Below are positions 47,692-61,712 of a DNA stretch of 64,000 nucleotides, in pieces. Both the position numbers and the translations under genes were made by a program. The notes under the pieces are model-generated. The model was not told the origin of the DNA, did not search any database, and saw only the letters and a list, made by a program, of their open reading frames with translations. This DNA is from Monoplex corrugatus (Eukaryota; Mollusca; Gastropoda; Littorinimorpha; Ranellidae): the NCBI GenBank assembly GCA_030674185.1, contig CM060307.1:52343699-52407698 (forward strand). The letters are read 5' to 3'. Numbering within the stretch: the first letter of the stretch is position 1; each line of letters begins with the position of its first letter.

Positions 47692-50600
47692 TGAAGACAG
47701 ACACAAACACTCACACATACGTATATATGTGCACATTTATATATACATACAAATAAACACACACATTCACATGTACACACATGAATCCTCATACATACAC
47801 ATACACACACATGTACACATACGTATATTCAGACAGACACACATAAACAGACAAAAATACTCATCGCATACATGTAAACACAAAAAGAAGTAGCGCCTAC
47901 AAAAATGCATACACAATAAATAAACCAGTCGAAAATCAAATGAAGAAAATATGTTAATATACATGTCGTTAATCTTAACAAGAATGTGAAATTTACTACT
48001 ATTACTGTAACTACAACCACCGCTGTTATCAATATGATGACTAAGAACTTTCCCTTTTTTCTTTTTAAGGTACTTCCCACACATTTCCATTTTCCAATGA
48101 TAATACAGTGGAGTTCCATTTAGGACCGAGACTGAATGACGAGGCTGCATTCTATGCTTTACTTTCAAAATACATCCTGACATCGACCAGGCCTGAGTGA
48201 TACAGACATCTAAAGTTTTGGTCAGGAAATTTGAGCAATACCCTCACAGATGCATCCGTAAACTGAATGAGGCTCAAATGTGTGATCTCAATCTTCCCAA
48301 ACCCATACCTGGGTAATGTTTTTCACTGATGGAATTTAAATCATTATTTTGTACTGAATATGGCGAAACAAAATTGAAAAATGATATTAGCCACTGTCAA
48401 TTTACTTTCCACAAACAACTTTTCTTTCTCTCTCTTTTTTTTCTTTCTTCTTTACCTTGCCCACAAGGAAGAGTGTTTTGTCAATGGAACCCTCTCCCTT
48501 GTACTCCAGGAAGACAAGTCGAGCCTGATGCCTCTTCACCACTGGAATACACAATAAGAACAGTTATTTAGTTCACATAACAATCACCCTCAACAACATC
48601 AAAACAAAGGCCATTATTCAAATCACAGCACATCTGATCACATGTTCAATAATTTGTTTGATGATTCTGTCAGTGTTACTTACGTCTTTGCCAATTTTCA
48701 AAGAACATATACTGCTGTTTTTTAAGCAGAACCAGTCTATGTCATCAGCAAAGTGAAGGTTCTTGATGGTTCTTCCTGCAGTCAATGATGGTCTCCCCAG
48801 TTATAATCATTTCTGCTATATCACTGCTGGGATGAAATAAAACTTTCCCAACCACCCAAATAAATGAATGAATACACAGATTGATACCTGAAATTAAAAT
48901 GAAATCAGATAAGCAAATCTGTCATGTCAAGTAACAGCGTCTTAAACTGTAAAAACACATTTCTTGTGCCTGCCCTTTGCATACTCTGGACAATCCTGCC
49001 TCATGTCTTATTTTCAAACGTGCACAAGACTTCAGAAATCAATTTAACATCATCCTTTTCCAATCCCCATTACATTATCATACTGGAAAAAATGCATGTG
49101 TGTCTGCATGTACCTATGTATGTTTCCATGTGGCTATGTTGGTGCATGTGAAACTAATGAACATTTGTTTGTGATCTTGACTCTGGTTTCTCTGTGCATC
49201 TGTTCGTTTTTGTAAGGACACAAGATGTCACAGGGAGGGAGGGGGGATGTTTGCTGTGAAGAAAGACTCCTTACTCACCACTGGCTGCCCTGTTAACAGC
49301 GGCCATTAAAGGATATTCTTTCTCTATCTCAGTCTTGTCTTCCACCACTTTCACCTGTTCAACACAACACATGTTATAACATTGAAGATTCTGAAGGTAA
49401 CCTGCACACACATTATTTTCTGTTTGCGATTAACAGCTCAAGTATTAATATTCTGCTTCCCGATTACTTAAACATCTTTCACTGTGATATTGGAATAAAT
49501 ACATTTAAACCTTCTCACAAAATGGAAACATTTGTTTGAATATTCAAGAAATGATATGACATATAATGAATACTGAAGCTTAGTTCAAACATGAGAAAAA
49601 TGATTACAAAATGCAGATGCCTTTAACTCTTTGACGATGGGCTACTTCAATCAAAGGAACAGCTGTGCTCTCACTGAGAACGGGCTACTTCGATCATAGT
49701 AACGGTCTAGGGTTTATAACTCCCTCTACTTTTGTTACGCTAATGATTTAGTAGTTGGCAGTTGCTTCCCTTGTGAAGGGAACTTCCGTTGAACGCTTCA
49801 GCTCCATTTTGCTGGTTTCTTTGTCTAAAATCGATGGATAAGTTCACTTGCACCCGGTTCTCAGTGATTTCACTGTGGCAGCTCTAGGCCAGCAGGAGAG
49901 CTCAGCTGTGGCAAGTGCAGTCACAAAAGAGTTAAAGGCTTAAACACTACAGACTGATCTACCTCAATGCAGATATTTCAAAATTCACTGCCATTTTTTA
50001 ATAAACGGCATGACTTTTAGAAGAAGAACGAAAAGTTCCAAGTCCTGTCAGTGCAAAAGACCCACACAAGTAATAAGTTTCTGAGAAGGAATCCTGAAAG
50101 TTCTGCTGGTTAGTACCGCAAGCGAGTATACCTTATCCAAAAAGAGAATATCTTATCTGAAAGCATACCAGTAAATGAATACCTTAATTCAACAGTACAG
50201 AAATGTTTCATAATGATGGATGTAATATGTTGTGAAGCAATGTACCTGGATGCAGGTGCCTTCAAAAACTTGCTTGATGTATTCAGCAACTCTGGGAGCA
50301 GCCATCCGCTCTGGATCTGACCCACCAATGTCACGGGTCACAATCCTGCACATATCAATTATCTCACTCAAAGATGATACAAATCTTGCACACACATTAA
50401 CAATAATATTTTAGGGAGAAGAGTGGAAGAATGGTTTAGATGTTCGCCTACCAATAATAAACTCGAGGTTCCAGGTTTGTTTCCCATTGAGGCCTCGGAC
50501 AAAAACAAACTGGACCCATGTGCCTTTTGGCCTGCACATGCTAAAGATCCCACGGCAGTTGAAAATCATGAAGAACGGGGCATTTGCTGGTTGCCTTGGT

Positions 50601-51435
50601 TTAAAACACTGGACAGATAGATTAATTTCCCATAAAGGCCAATAGCCTTCTTGCCTTTCTGAAGTAGGACATACACAAATACCGCATACAAATTAATGAT
50701 TATACTTTTGAACAAACACAAATCTTGCATACACATTAGTGATAATACTTTAGGACAGACACAAATCTTGTATACACGTTAATGATTCCACTTTAGAACA
50801 TGTGGAAATCTTACACACACACTAATGATCACACTTTAGGATAGATACAAATTATGCATAGACAATAATAATCCCATGTTCAGACAAATCTTTCAAACAT
50901 GATATTAGGACAGATACAAATCTTGCACACACACCTTTGGGACTGATACAAATTTTGCACACACAATAATGACCTCAACGGCACAGATACAGTGCCTACA
51001 CACATAATAATGATCCCACTTTAGGACAGATACAGTGCTTACACATTCAACAATGTTCCAACTTCGTGACAGATACAAATCTTGCTCAACAACTTTAGGA
51101 CAGACACAATCCTTAAACACTCAATAATGTTCCCACGATGGGATATATACAAATCTTGCATACACAATAATGATCTCACATTGGGACAGATACAAAGCTT
51201 GCACACAGTAATGATCCCACGTCAGGACAGATACAAAGCATTCACATGAATAAAGTAAACAAACAAACACACAACAACGATGACAACAATAACAACAACA
51301 ATTCCAGCAATGAATGTCTACTAATCATGTTTTTTCCAAACCTTCATGTCATGATCTCTTCACCAGGGCAGACTGAACATCACATACAGAAACAGCAAAT
51401 AGCACGCATGCACGCACAGCACGCATGCACGCACG

Positions 51436-51485
<50 letters not shown>

Positions 51486-51686
51486 ACACACACACACCAC
51501 ACCATACATACATACAAAGAGTTGATAAATGTGTACGAACATACATATAATGTCAATCAAAAAAATTCAATATGAAAAATAGAAAACTGGCGATGATATT
51601 TACTGAAGACTCTTTTTCCAAGCCTGCAAATGATGAAATTTTTTACAAGGGTGAACAGAACATCACACACAGAAATAGCAAATCTC

Positions 51687-51761
<75 letters not shown>

Positions 51762-54700
51762 TCCTTTTTCCAGAGCATCCACCACCTCATAGCCCTTTTT
51801 TCCTGTCCCCTCGGCCAGGGTCTGTGACAACACACCCAGTACTTCTGCCTTCTGACGACGATCTTCACACGCCTCACGAATTTCCAGTGGCTACAATAAG
51901 ACAAAACAAACAAGGATGGGGTTTCTTCTTTGGTTGGCACGTGTTAGCCTCAATTTTTCAAAGTTTGTATCAGTCTCCCTTTTCAAAGACTTTGTTTCCA
52001 TACACACACACACACACACACAACCTCTACTTTTTTTAAGAAGGTCTCTGTTCTTATGTGTTTATATTCTTATTTTATTTTATGAGTGTGTGTATGTTGG
52101 CTGGCTGGCTTCTAATATCTCTTTTAAACGTTTTTGGTTTAAAGTGTTCTCAATGGAAGCTACCTGTATTCCATATACATGTATCCAAAAGTGCAGCTGA
52201 ACTATGGGAGAGCACAAGTACTCATGCAAAAACTGCACTGGCTTCCAATCAAAGTATGAACTGAATACAAAAGTGAGGAATTTTCAAGTAAATTCCCATT
52301 GAGCTAGTACACTTACCATATCCAACTAATGCAGACTGGAACAAATAATTGCTCTACTTTGGCCGTAACCTAGCCCAGCCTTTGCTGAGATGTTTGACTT
52401 CTCAATGATGTGAACCACTGATAGGGAGATCTTGTTGACCCTGCACCAGCGGAGGAGGCTTCATCTCGCCGTGAGGTGAAGGTGAGTTGCCCCCCCCCCC
52501 CCCCCACCCCACCCCCAGAGAAAGCCTCAGGTCTGGATTCGGCATGGATGTGGATCCTTGAACAAAGTGAGCTGTGTTTTATGTGAGCTTTCTTAAGAGC
52601 TCAGGAAAACAGTTTGAGGGAGTCTCTGGCCTTTCTGTCAGGACTGCTGAAGGTATCCGAAAGAGTCAACTGGGCTGCTGCATTAGCTCCTTGTCTGAAA
52701 GAATCTGCTTTATCAGATCAAGGATGACTGAAAGGTCTCCCCTTGGGGGAGATGCCTCTGATGAGTGGTTGTGGCTCCTAAGATGTTTAGGTGAGCGACC
52801 CAGAGAGATATCAGAGGAGGACCCATCTTCCTCGAAGTCTGGAGCGTAGATGAGTCCAATGAAAGACCGTGCCTATGGTGGCAGTTGCTGGGTCTTTCCT
52901 CCCAAGGGAGGAAGAGGTTAGGCTTTTGGGGCAGGCGCCAGCTGGCAGCCCGCAGCACCCAAAGACTTGCTGTGGCCCAGGAAGACTTCCAACGGAGAGG
53001 CCAGCATGAAGTAGCCAGGAGAGGGTTGCGTGGTCAGAGCCAGATGAAGGGGAGGAATCCTGCTGCCATTGTCGGTCCTTTGCGCTAGGCCAACTCCCGT
53101 ACCAGAGGTCAAAGGACTGGCTGGATGTGGAGTGGGGCTTGTCCGAATTTTGATGGCCCCCAGGTGTGGAAGGTGGGTGGCGAGAGGTTACAACTCACCC
53201 CCTGGACAGTAGGAGAAGTAGCACTCGATGTACTATACACTGGAGAGGGGCAGAGGATTTGGGTGGCAGATGGCACCCTGATGGGGCCCCAGATGAGGAA
53301 GTGTTAGCTGACTACGATTCAGTGTCCTTATCCTGACTGCGCGAGGAATGAGACTCAGACCCATGAACTGGGCTCGACCAAGTCTTCAGCACAAGTGCTG
53401 TGTTGTGCTCTTTTACAAGTTACAGAGTTGCCACCCGGCTGAAAAGGAGAAGGCATTCGAAAAATTGGTCTATGATGGATGATTGTGAATTACTGACATG
53501 GCATGAACCCTGAATCAGGTCAGGGCTGCAGCAACTCTTCCAATGTGATAGACCCCTCTTTTGGTGGTTTTATTTCCAATAAGAATTGGCTTTTGGCTTG
53601 TATTCATCAAATGATTATAACATCATTTTTCTTCCTTGTATTCAGTGCCCCCCCCCCCCCCACATTCCCATTCTCTCTCTCCACCCCCTCTTTCTCTCTC
53701 TCTCCCTCTCTCACACAGACACACATTGACACACACACACACATAGAGACACACACACACACACTCTCTCTCTCTCTCTCTCACTCATAAACATATACAC
53801 ACACACTTTAACAAAACTGCTTACTCACCACATACAATGCATGCAAGGCCCCCAGAAGGGTGACTTGACCAGATTTGGGGAAGGTGCTGTCCTGTGGCTG
53901 GACCAGTAATGGCTTCTTGCACCCAGCATCCAGAGCCCTAGTAAAGCAAGGAAAACCAGATGGTCAGGTCGCATTAAGATTCCCATTTTCTTACAATCCC
54001 TGCCTCCCCATCACCACCCACTCTCATCCTCCTCCTTCAAAGACCTATCATGAACGGCAACACACAACTTCACTCACATTTAGACTTAACACAAATCAGA
54101 TCACTGTGTTTCATGTACTCCAGACGATGCAAGGTAAAGATTGTCCCATTATCCTGAGGTCCTAAGGGTGTGAGGTGGTATGGACCTTTACTTTTCTCCT
54201 CTCCTCTGCTGCTTTACCTTCCCCAACCCTAAAGGGTACCCTTTCACAGCTGGATCGACTGGGGTCCATACATGCAATAAAGTTCTTCTTAGGCTTGCTT
54301 AGTATCTGTCCCAACCCATGCAGTCAGACTCAATTTCAAGAAGTCTACCTCTGTGCCAATCAGGCTTCATGCACAACACTGACTATAGGAAGTTAATCTA
54401 CATGCTGAACTATGTGTTAGCCACACACGACTATAGGAAGTTAAACTACGTGTCGAACTATGTGTTTGCCACACACAACTATAGGAAGTTAAACTAGTGT
54501 TGAACTATGTGTTAGCCACACACGACTATAGGAAGTTAAACTACGTGTTGAACTTTGTGTTTACCACACACGACTATAGGAAGTTAAACTACATGTTGAA
54601 CTTTGTGTTTGCCTCTCACGACTATAGGAAGTTAAACTACGTGTTGAACTTTGTGTTTGCCACACATGACTATAGGAAGTTAAACTACGTGTTGAACTTT

Positions 54701-57274
54701 GTGTTTGCCTCTCATGACTATAGGAAGTTAAACTACGTGTTGAACTTTGTGTTTGCCACACACGACTATAGGAAGTTAAACTACATGTTGAACTTTGTGT
54801 TTGCCACACACGACTGTAGGAAGTTAAACTACATGTTGAACTTTGTGTTTGCCTCTCATGACTATAGGAAGTTAAACTACATGCTGAACTATGTGTTTGC
54901 CACACACAACTATAGAAAGTTAAACTACATGTTGAACTATGTGTTTGCCACACACGTCTATAGGAAGTTAAACTACGCATTGGACTGTGTTTGCCACACA
55001 CAACTATAGGAAGTTAAACTATGTGTTGAAGTATGTGTTTGCCACACATGACTATAGGAAGTTAAACTACGTGTTGAACTATGTGTTAGCCACACACGAC
55101 TATAGGAAGTTAAACTACGTGTTGAACTTTGTGTTTACCACACACGACTATAGGAAGTTAAACTACATGTTGAACTTTGTGTTTGCCTCTCACGATTATA
55201 GGAAGTTAAACTACTTGTTGAACTTTGTGTTCGCCACACATGACTATAGGAAGTTAAACTACATGTTGAACTTTGTGTTTGCCACACACGACTGTAGGAA
55301 GTTAAACTACATGTTGAACTTTGTGTTTGCCTCTCACGACTATAGGAAGTTAAACTACATGCTGAACTATGTGTTTGCCACACACAACTATAGGAAGTTA
55401 AACTACGTGTTGAACTATATGTTTGCCACACACGTCTATAGGAAGTTAAACTACGCGTTGGACTATGTGTTTGCCACACACAACTATAGGAAGTTAAACT
55501 ATGTGTTGAAGTATGTGTTTGCCACACACGACTATAGGAAGTTAAACTACGTGTTGAACTATGTGTTTGCCACACACAACTATAGGAAGTTAAACTACGT
55601 GTTGAACTATGTGTTTGCCACACACAACTATAGGAAGTTAAACTATGTGTTGAACTATGTGTTTGCCACACACAACTATAGGAAGTTGAACTACGTGTTG
55701 AACTATGTGTTTGCCACACACAACTATAGGAAGTTAAACTACGCGTTGAACTATGTGTTTGCCACACACGTCTATAGGAAGTTAAACTACGTGTTGAAGT
55801 ATGTGTTTGCCACACAACACTATAGGAAGTGAAGTGTTTACCACGCACAACTACAGGAAGTTAAACTACATGTTTAACTATGTGTTTGCCACACCAGTGT
55901 TGAACTTCCTAAAGAAAATTTGTCAAAGATATTTTCACTTATGTCAGAACCATACTTAGGCCTGAAAGAGAGAGGAGAAAAAAAACAACAACTCCCAAGA
56001 TCAAACCCTACCCTGTTAGCCCACAGACATAACTCAGAGCAAACTAAACCCCCCAAAAGTTGGGTCGATAAATTCGAATACTGCTTATTTTTAATGCTGT
56101 CATAAGCACAGACAGCAAAATAAATGACCTCACCAATAATCAGACAACACAGACAATAGAAAACTACGGAACAATGTGCACCATACAATTCCACAATTAG
56201 TGTATTATACTAACTGAAGTATCATATGGTGCACATTATTCCTCAGGGGAGTTTCAAAAACCTGTAAGTGACCCCCCCCCCCCCCCCCCCAAGTACACTA
56301 TTTCCCCTTGTATACATGTATATATGGTTAAAGCTCCCCTACACAATTAAAAAAACAAAGACAAAAATGAAAATGATATCTGAGCAAAAACAAGTGGTGT
56401 CCTGGAATCTAGCTTATCAACAGCCAAGCACGGACGATGTTCAAACTTTCATCCTTTAAGATGTTTCCTGTCAGACTGATGGAAATCCGAATTGATCTTG
56501 ATCACCCCACCCAAACTCCAAAATCACCCCTCTCTTCCAACCTCTGTCACACTTGTTGACTCATCTATCCCTCTCTCCCATTTTGCCCGTAACCTTGGTG
56601 TAACTCTTGATCAAACCCTGTCCTTCCACCAGCATGTGAGCAACGTCTGTCGGACTTGTTTTCTTGAACTCCGCCGAATTGCTTCTATCTGCCACCTCCT
56701 CTCAGAAGACACGACAAAGGCTCTTGTCTGTGCATTTGTTCTATCCCGTCTCGATTACTGTAATGCTCTTTTTTCTGGTTCCCCCTCTCATCTCATTAAC
56801 AAACTTCAGAAAGTTCAAAATCATGCTGCCCGTCTCATCTTCCGCTCTTCAAAATTTAACCATGTTACGCCATTGCTCTGTTCTCTCCACTGGCTCCCTG
56901 TTCAGCAAAGAATATCCTACAAGATTGCCTGCCTCTGCTTCAAATCTATTGAGTCTTCCTGTCCTGAGTATCTCACCCATCTGTTACATCTCTACACGCC
57001 ATCTCGAGCTTTGCGGTCCTCATCTGATACCCGTCTCTATAGTATCCCCATAGTCCGCACTAAAAGGTTTGGGCAGCGTTCTTTTTCCTATCAAGCTCCA
57101 ACCATCTGGAATCAGTTACCTCGCTCTCTTAGATACTCACCCTCTCTGTCCACATTCAAACGCTCCCTCAAAACTCACCTGTTTCCCAAAACTGGTAATC
57201 TCTGCCCCCTTCCCCCCATGTAATGTAATGGTGACATTATAGTGTCTTAGTGTCATTGTATTTGCATGTCATGC

Positions 57275-57306
<32 letters not shown>

Positions 57307-59203
57307 TGTGTGTGTGTGGGTGCTTCTGTGGGCGTGTGTGTGTGTGCTTGTGATTCTGGTTATATGTTTTTTTTGCCATTGTAAACGCCTAGGGCATTAA
57401 TTTGATTAGGCGTACTAAATGTTCATAATAATAATAATAATAATAATGGATACTAACATGCCTGGAATCACCAAGACACAAATGCGGCCGACTGTTTGCA
57501 CCATGTGTAGATGTGAATGGGTGGCAGGACCATGTTGTTTATATTTGTCTTTTCACATGGTCTCAATCTTTTCCTTTTTCCCCCAAAATGACAATAAATA
57601 TTACTCATAAGATCCTTGGCACTAACACCAGCTCTTGGACTGACAGCACGCTGACCATTCCTTCCATGAACTGTCAGATAAAATTAAGCCTACGCTGGCA
57701 CGTCCGCCCAATGTGCACACTGGTATTCAGGGATCAGGAGTCATATTCCTTCCAAAAATGACTTATAGCTGGCTGGCGCAGACTAGATTCCCTGGTAAGA
57801 CAACATCCTCATAGAGACGAAAACCCGAAGACATGAGATTGGAACGTCAGATCCACAGACATACTGGCACCACACTCACGCCTTCTTCAGAATGATGACG
57901 GCCAGGGACGACAACAACAAAGACGTTACAAAGAGGCCTACACCTCGTGTGGTGTTGACGTCCCAAGGTAACATCAAAACAATGTCAATTACCTTTTTTT
58001 TTTTATTCAATGACAACTGATGACACAAAGACATGATAAGGAGGCCTACACCTTTCCTGGATAACACCAAAATAATGATGATGACTTCTCTTCGATGTTC
58101 TAAGGCAGCAGGCCCATGTACAACACTGGATTCTTCTCTTCAACGAAAACTGACGAAGACAAAAAGATGTGACATGGGGGGCTTACACCCTGCTTGGTGT
58201 TGACATCCCAAAGTAACATCAAAACGATGACTTTTTCTTCTCTTCAACGCCTTACAGCAGTAGGCCCATTTGTGATGCTGGGTTTCTTATTGGTCCAACT
58301 GACACAACACACCACTTGCTGTCATTTGCAAGCAAAGTCTGAAACTTTTCCCCTCCCCTTGTACTGGTATATCTTTTTCAATACAGCTCTACAAGTTGTG
58401 ATGAGTTCACAATTCAACACAGATACATAAGTAACACATGCTTCTCAAGGAACCCATAAAACATGAACTATCAAACTTACAAGGAACTCTGTGAAGGTGT
58501 CGTACATGCGCAGATGTGCACAAATGTACATAAGCGTAAGCACACAAACATGCACATGTAGTTTACACAATGCTGAAGCAGAATCCAGCATGTGGATTTT
58601 TCTTTTCCTTTCTTTGGGGGGAGGGGGAAAACAAACAAGTAACCATGCAAGCAGGATTTTACAAGGCGTGCAACAGAGGTGAAAAAAAACCCAAGACAGT
58701 TGTTGTTCAACTTTGTAGAATAAGTGCAACCATGATTTGGATTATACTGAGATCTGGTTTGTCCTTGACAATTTTCCAAAATAAATCCATTAATAAATAA
58801 TCTTCACTTACCAAAATACATGAATAAGTAAAGAAACATCTTCACTTACCGCTTGATGCCTTTTTCAGCTGCATCATAAAACCTTCTGACGTCGTCATAG
58901 TCTCTGTTCAAGGGACCCGTGGGAGAATAGACCTTATGATACATAACAAAAATTTAAGACCCATGACAAAAAACAAACAAACAAAAAATGTAATACAGAA
59001 AACAGTCAGTCAGTCAATATTTTATCAACTGAATGAATTACTGAACATGCATGTAAGCAGAAATGTACTGTGTATACAAATGGCATGCACACGAATGTGT
59101 ATATGAGTGAATATGTGTTTGTGTTAACCTCAGTTGTACTTGTGTGCATGTCCATGTGTGAACCTCAAAATTGTGTATGTGTGTGTGTGAGAGAGGGAGG
59201 GTG

Positions 59204-59282
<79 letters not shown>

Positions 59283-61649
59283 TGTGTGTGTGTGTGTGAT
59301 TGTTAAGTGTGGTGTGCGTATATGTAGTTATGTAAACAAACAAAACTAAACAATCTCCAATCAAAGCAATTCCAGCATTTCAGCAGAGACCAGAAGAGAA
59401 TACAAAAATATACTAGTTTAATGAAACAAGATTAGTGCCAATGTTTGGTGGCCATAGTCAAACTTGCAAAAACTGCAAAGAAACTGGATTACCAAGTTTA
59501 AGACAAATTGCAGAAAAATTACTTGAATATTGTGAAAACTCATTCAGAGAAAGACAATTCTGCCAAGAACTCAGTTCATCTGGATCAGATTAGTACAAAC
59601 AATTCTATTGTATGGGTTTTGTCTGTATCTGTGAACTGGTCTGTCTTCTTTGAAAGCCAAAATTTTGCGTCTGTTTCATTTCACATTTTCATTCTAATTT
59701 TTAACAATGTTCTTTCCTTGCATGTCTGTCTGAAGCTCATAAACAAACCAAGAACTGAAAGGATTCTTTTCAAGTAATTAACATAAAGTCATGGTCACTA
59801 CTGGTTTGTATTCTAATATCTGTGAACCAGAACAGAAGCAAGAGAGTTAATGCATTATCAGATCATTTTGAGCCTGGTTGCCAAACATAAATGTGTTGTT
59901 CATCCTGCAAGGGGAAACTACAAACTAAAATGTCTTACCAATGAAACACCAGACTGTCTGAATAAAAGGCTACATTGACAGAATTCGCATATCGAAACTG
60001 AAATGGATTAAACATTCTGCAGATTCAAATTAAAACGACCTAGCAGTCTATGAAATAAAAATGCCTCACCAGTCTTCCTGAAGGCACAACATCAGTTTGG
60101 ATGATGGAAACTTCTTTCTTGATATTTCTATTAATCTGCAATACATCACATAAACACATTGTTTACAGTATTTCTGTGTGCACACACACTCATGCATGCA
60201 AGCACATGAACAGGAACATGCACAAATATAATGCTTGCTTGGGTGTCGGCCTCTTTACATCTCAGGAGATGATAGTCTGCACCAGGAGGCGTTGTGGTCA
60301 TGACAGTGCACTTTCTGCTGTGGCTGTGCAGGCCGATTCTTGAGTGGCAATCTTTGTCACATCTGCCACATACAAACTGAGTCGCTATTGTCTGGTTTCT
60401 GGAACGTTGCTTGCGAAGAGCCCTTTTCTCATCTGCGCTTTCTGCTCTCCTCCTCTCCGCATTCACAACGCCTTGCTGAACGGCTGTCCGCCACGCTGCC
60501 CTGTCTTCCGCCAGAGTCTCCCAAGAGCCTGGGTCAATCCCTGAGCTTCTAAGGTCCCTTTTGCATGCGTCTACAAAGCGTAGCTGTGGGCGTCCTGGAG
60601 TTCACTTCCGGTCTGCCAGTTCGCCGTAGAGAACGTCTTTTGGCGTTCGCCGGTTTGCCAGTTCGGTTTGCCAGTTCGCCGTAGAGAACGTCTTTTGGCG
60701 TCTTTTTCGCACAAATATATAAACACATAAACATACAACAAACACACAGGCATACTCACACATACTGACAAACACACACATACTCTCTCTCTCTCTCTCT
60801 GTCTAAACAGGCAAGGTGGCTAAAAAAAAGATTTAATGGAACTGGATTAGATTACCATTATCTTTTCCTTTTGGTCATAAATGAATTTTTGTTTGAAATG
60901 TGAAATAAACAGAAAGAGTTGGGAGTAAAAGGAGAGGGGATTTTGCCTTTATTGTGTGCAGAAAATCTGTTCCTATTTGATTACATCATTTATAAACTTT
61001 AAAAATGCTAAATGCTTTTAGATTAAAGAAAATTGTATGACTGATGATTCAATTAACGCAACAACTGTGCACGTCATCCTAAACTTTAGAAACATTTTCA
61101 CAACTATGCATAACTCTGACAACAGCAACAACAACAACAACAATAATAACAATAATAATAATAAAAATAATACCTTTTATATATCTCAAACAAACATCTC
61201 AGAGAATGCTCACTGCACTTTACCAACAGCATAAACATTGCAATGTTAATACAGTAATGCGGTACAAAAACAGGATAGGCCTACATACATTAATACATCA
61301 ATGCAGCAAAAACATTTCAATGTCAATACATTGTAATGCAGCACAAACATACAGGATACATGTATACACTAATAAAATGAAAAACAACACAAAACAATGA
61401 AATGTTGCCAACAGGGTTCACTCAATCCTGTGAGGCAGGTGGCATGGTAAAAAGACCATTCAATTAATGCAGCAGCCAACAGTTATACATAAATTGTGTT
61501 TTGTAAATGATGCAATCTAACAGAAACAAGACTGATATTATCAACTACACATTCTGACTAATATTATCAACTGCTTGTTCGCTTAAAAACCATTATAAAA
61601 ATTTGTCTTGCTGATACACACACACTATGAATCACACACACCACACACA

Positions 61650-61712
<63 letters not shown>

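Noticed and set aside
50252..50271. 20 bases of aminopeptidase exon 6 recur exactly at 45208-45227
   Set aside because: The exon copy is conserved protein sequence (QVFEGTC) and the other copy fits the LINE C-terminal pattern in its own frame, so a chance match is more likely than exon duplication.
54497..55832. Two plus-strand frames of 170 and 281 codons with a 16-residue repeat, and minus-strand frames alike
   Set aside because: A 48-bp unit without a stop stays open for any number of copies on both strands. It lies in an intron of the aminopeptidase and has no splice or start context.
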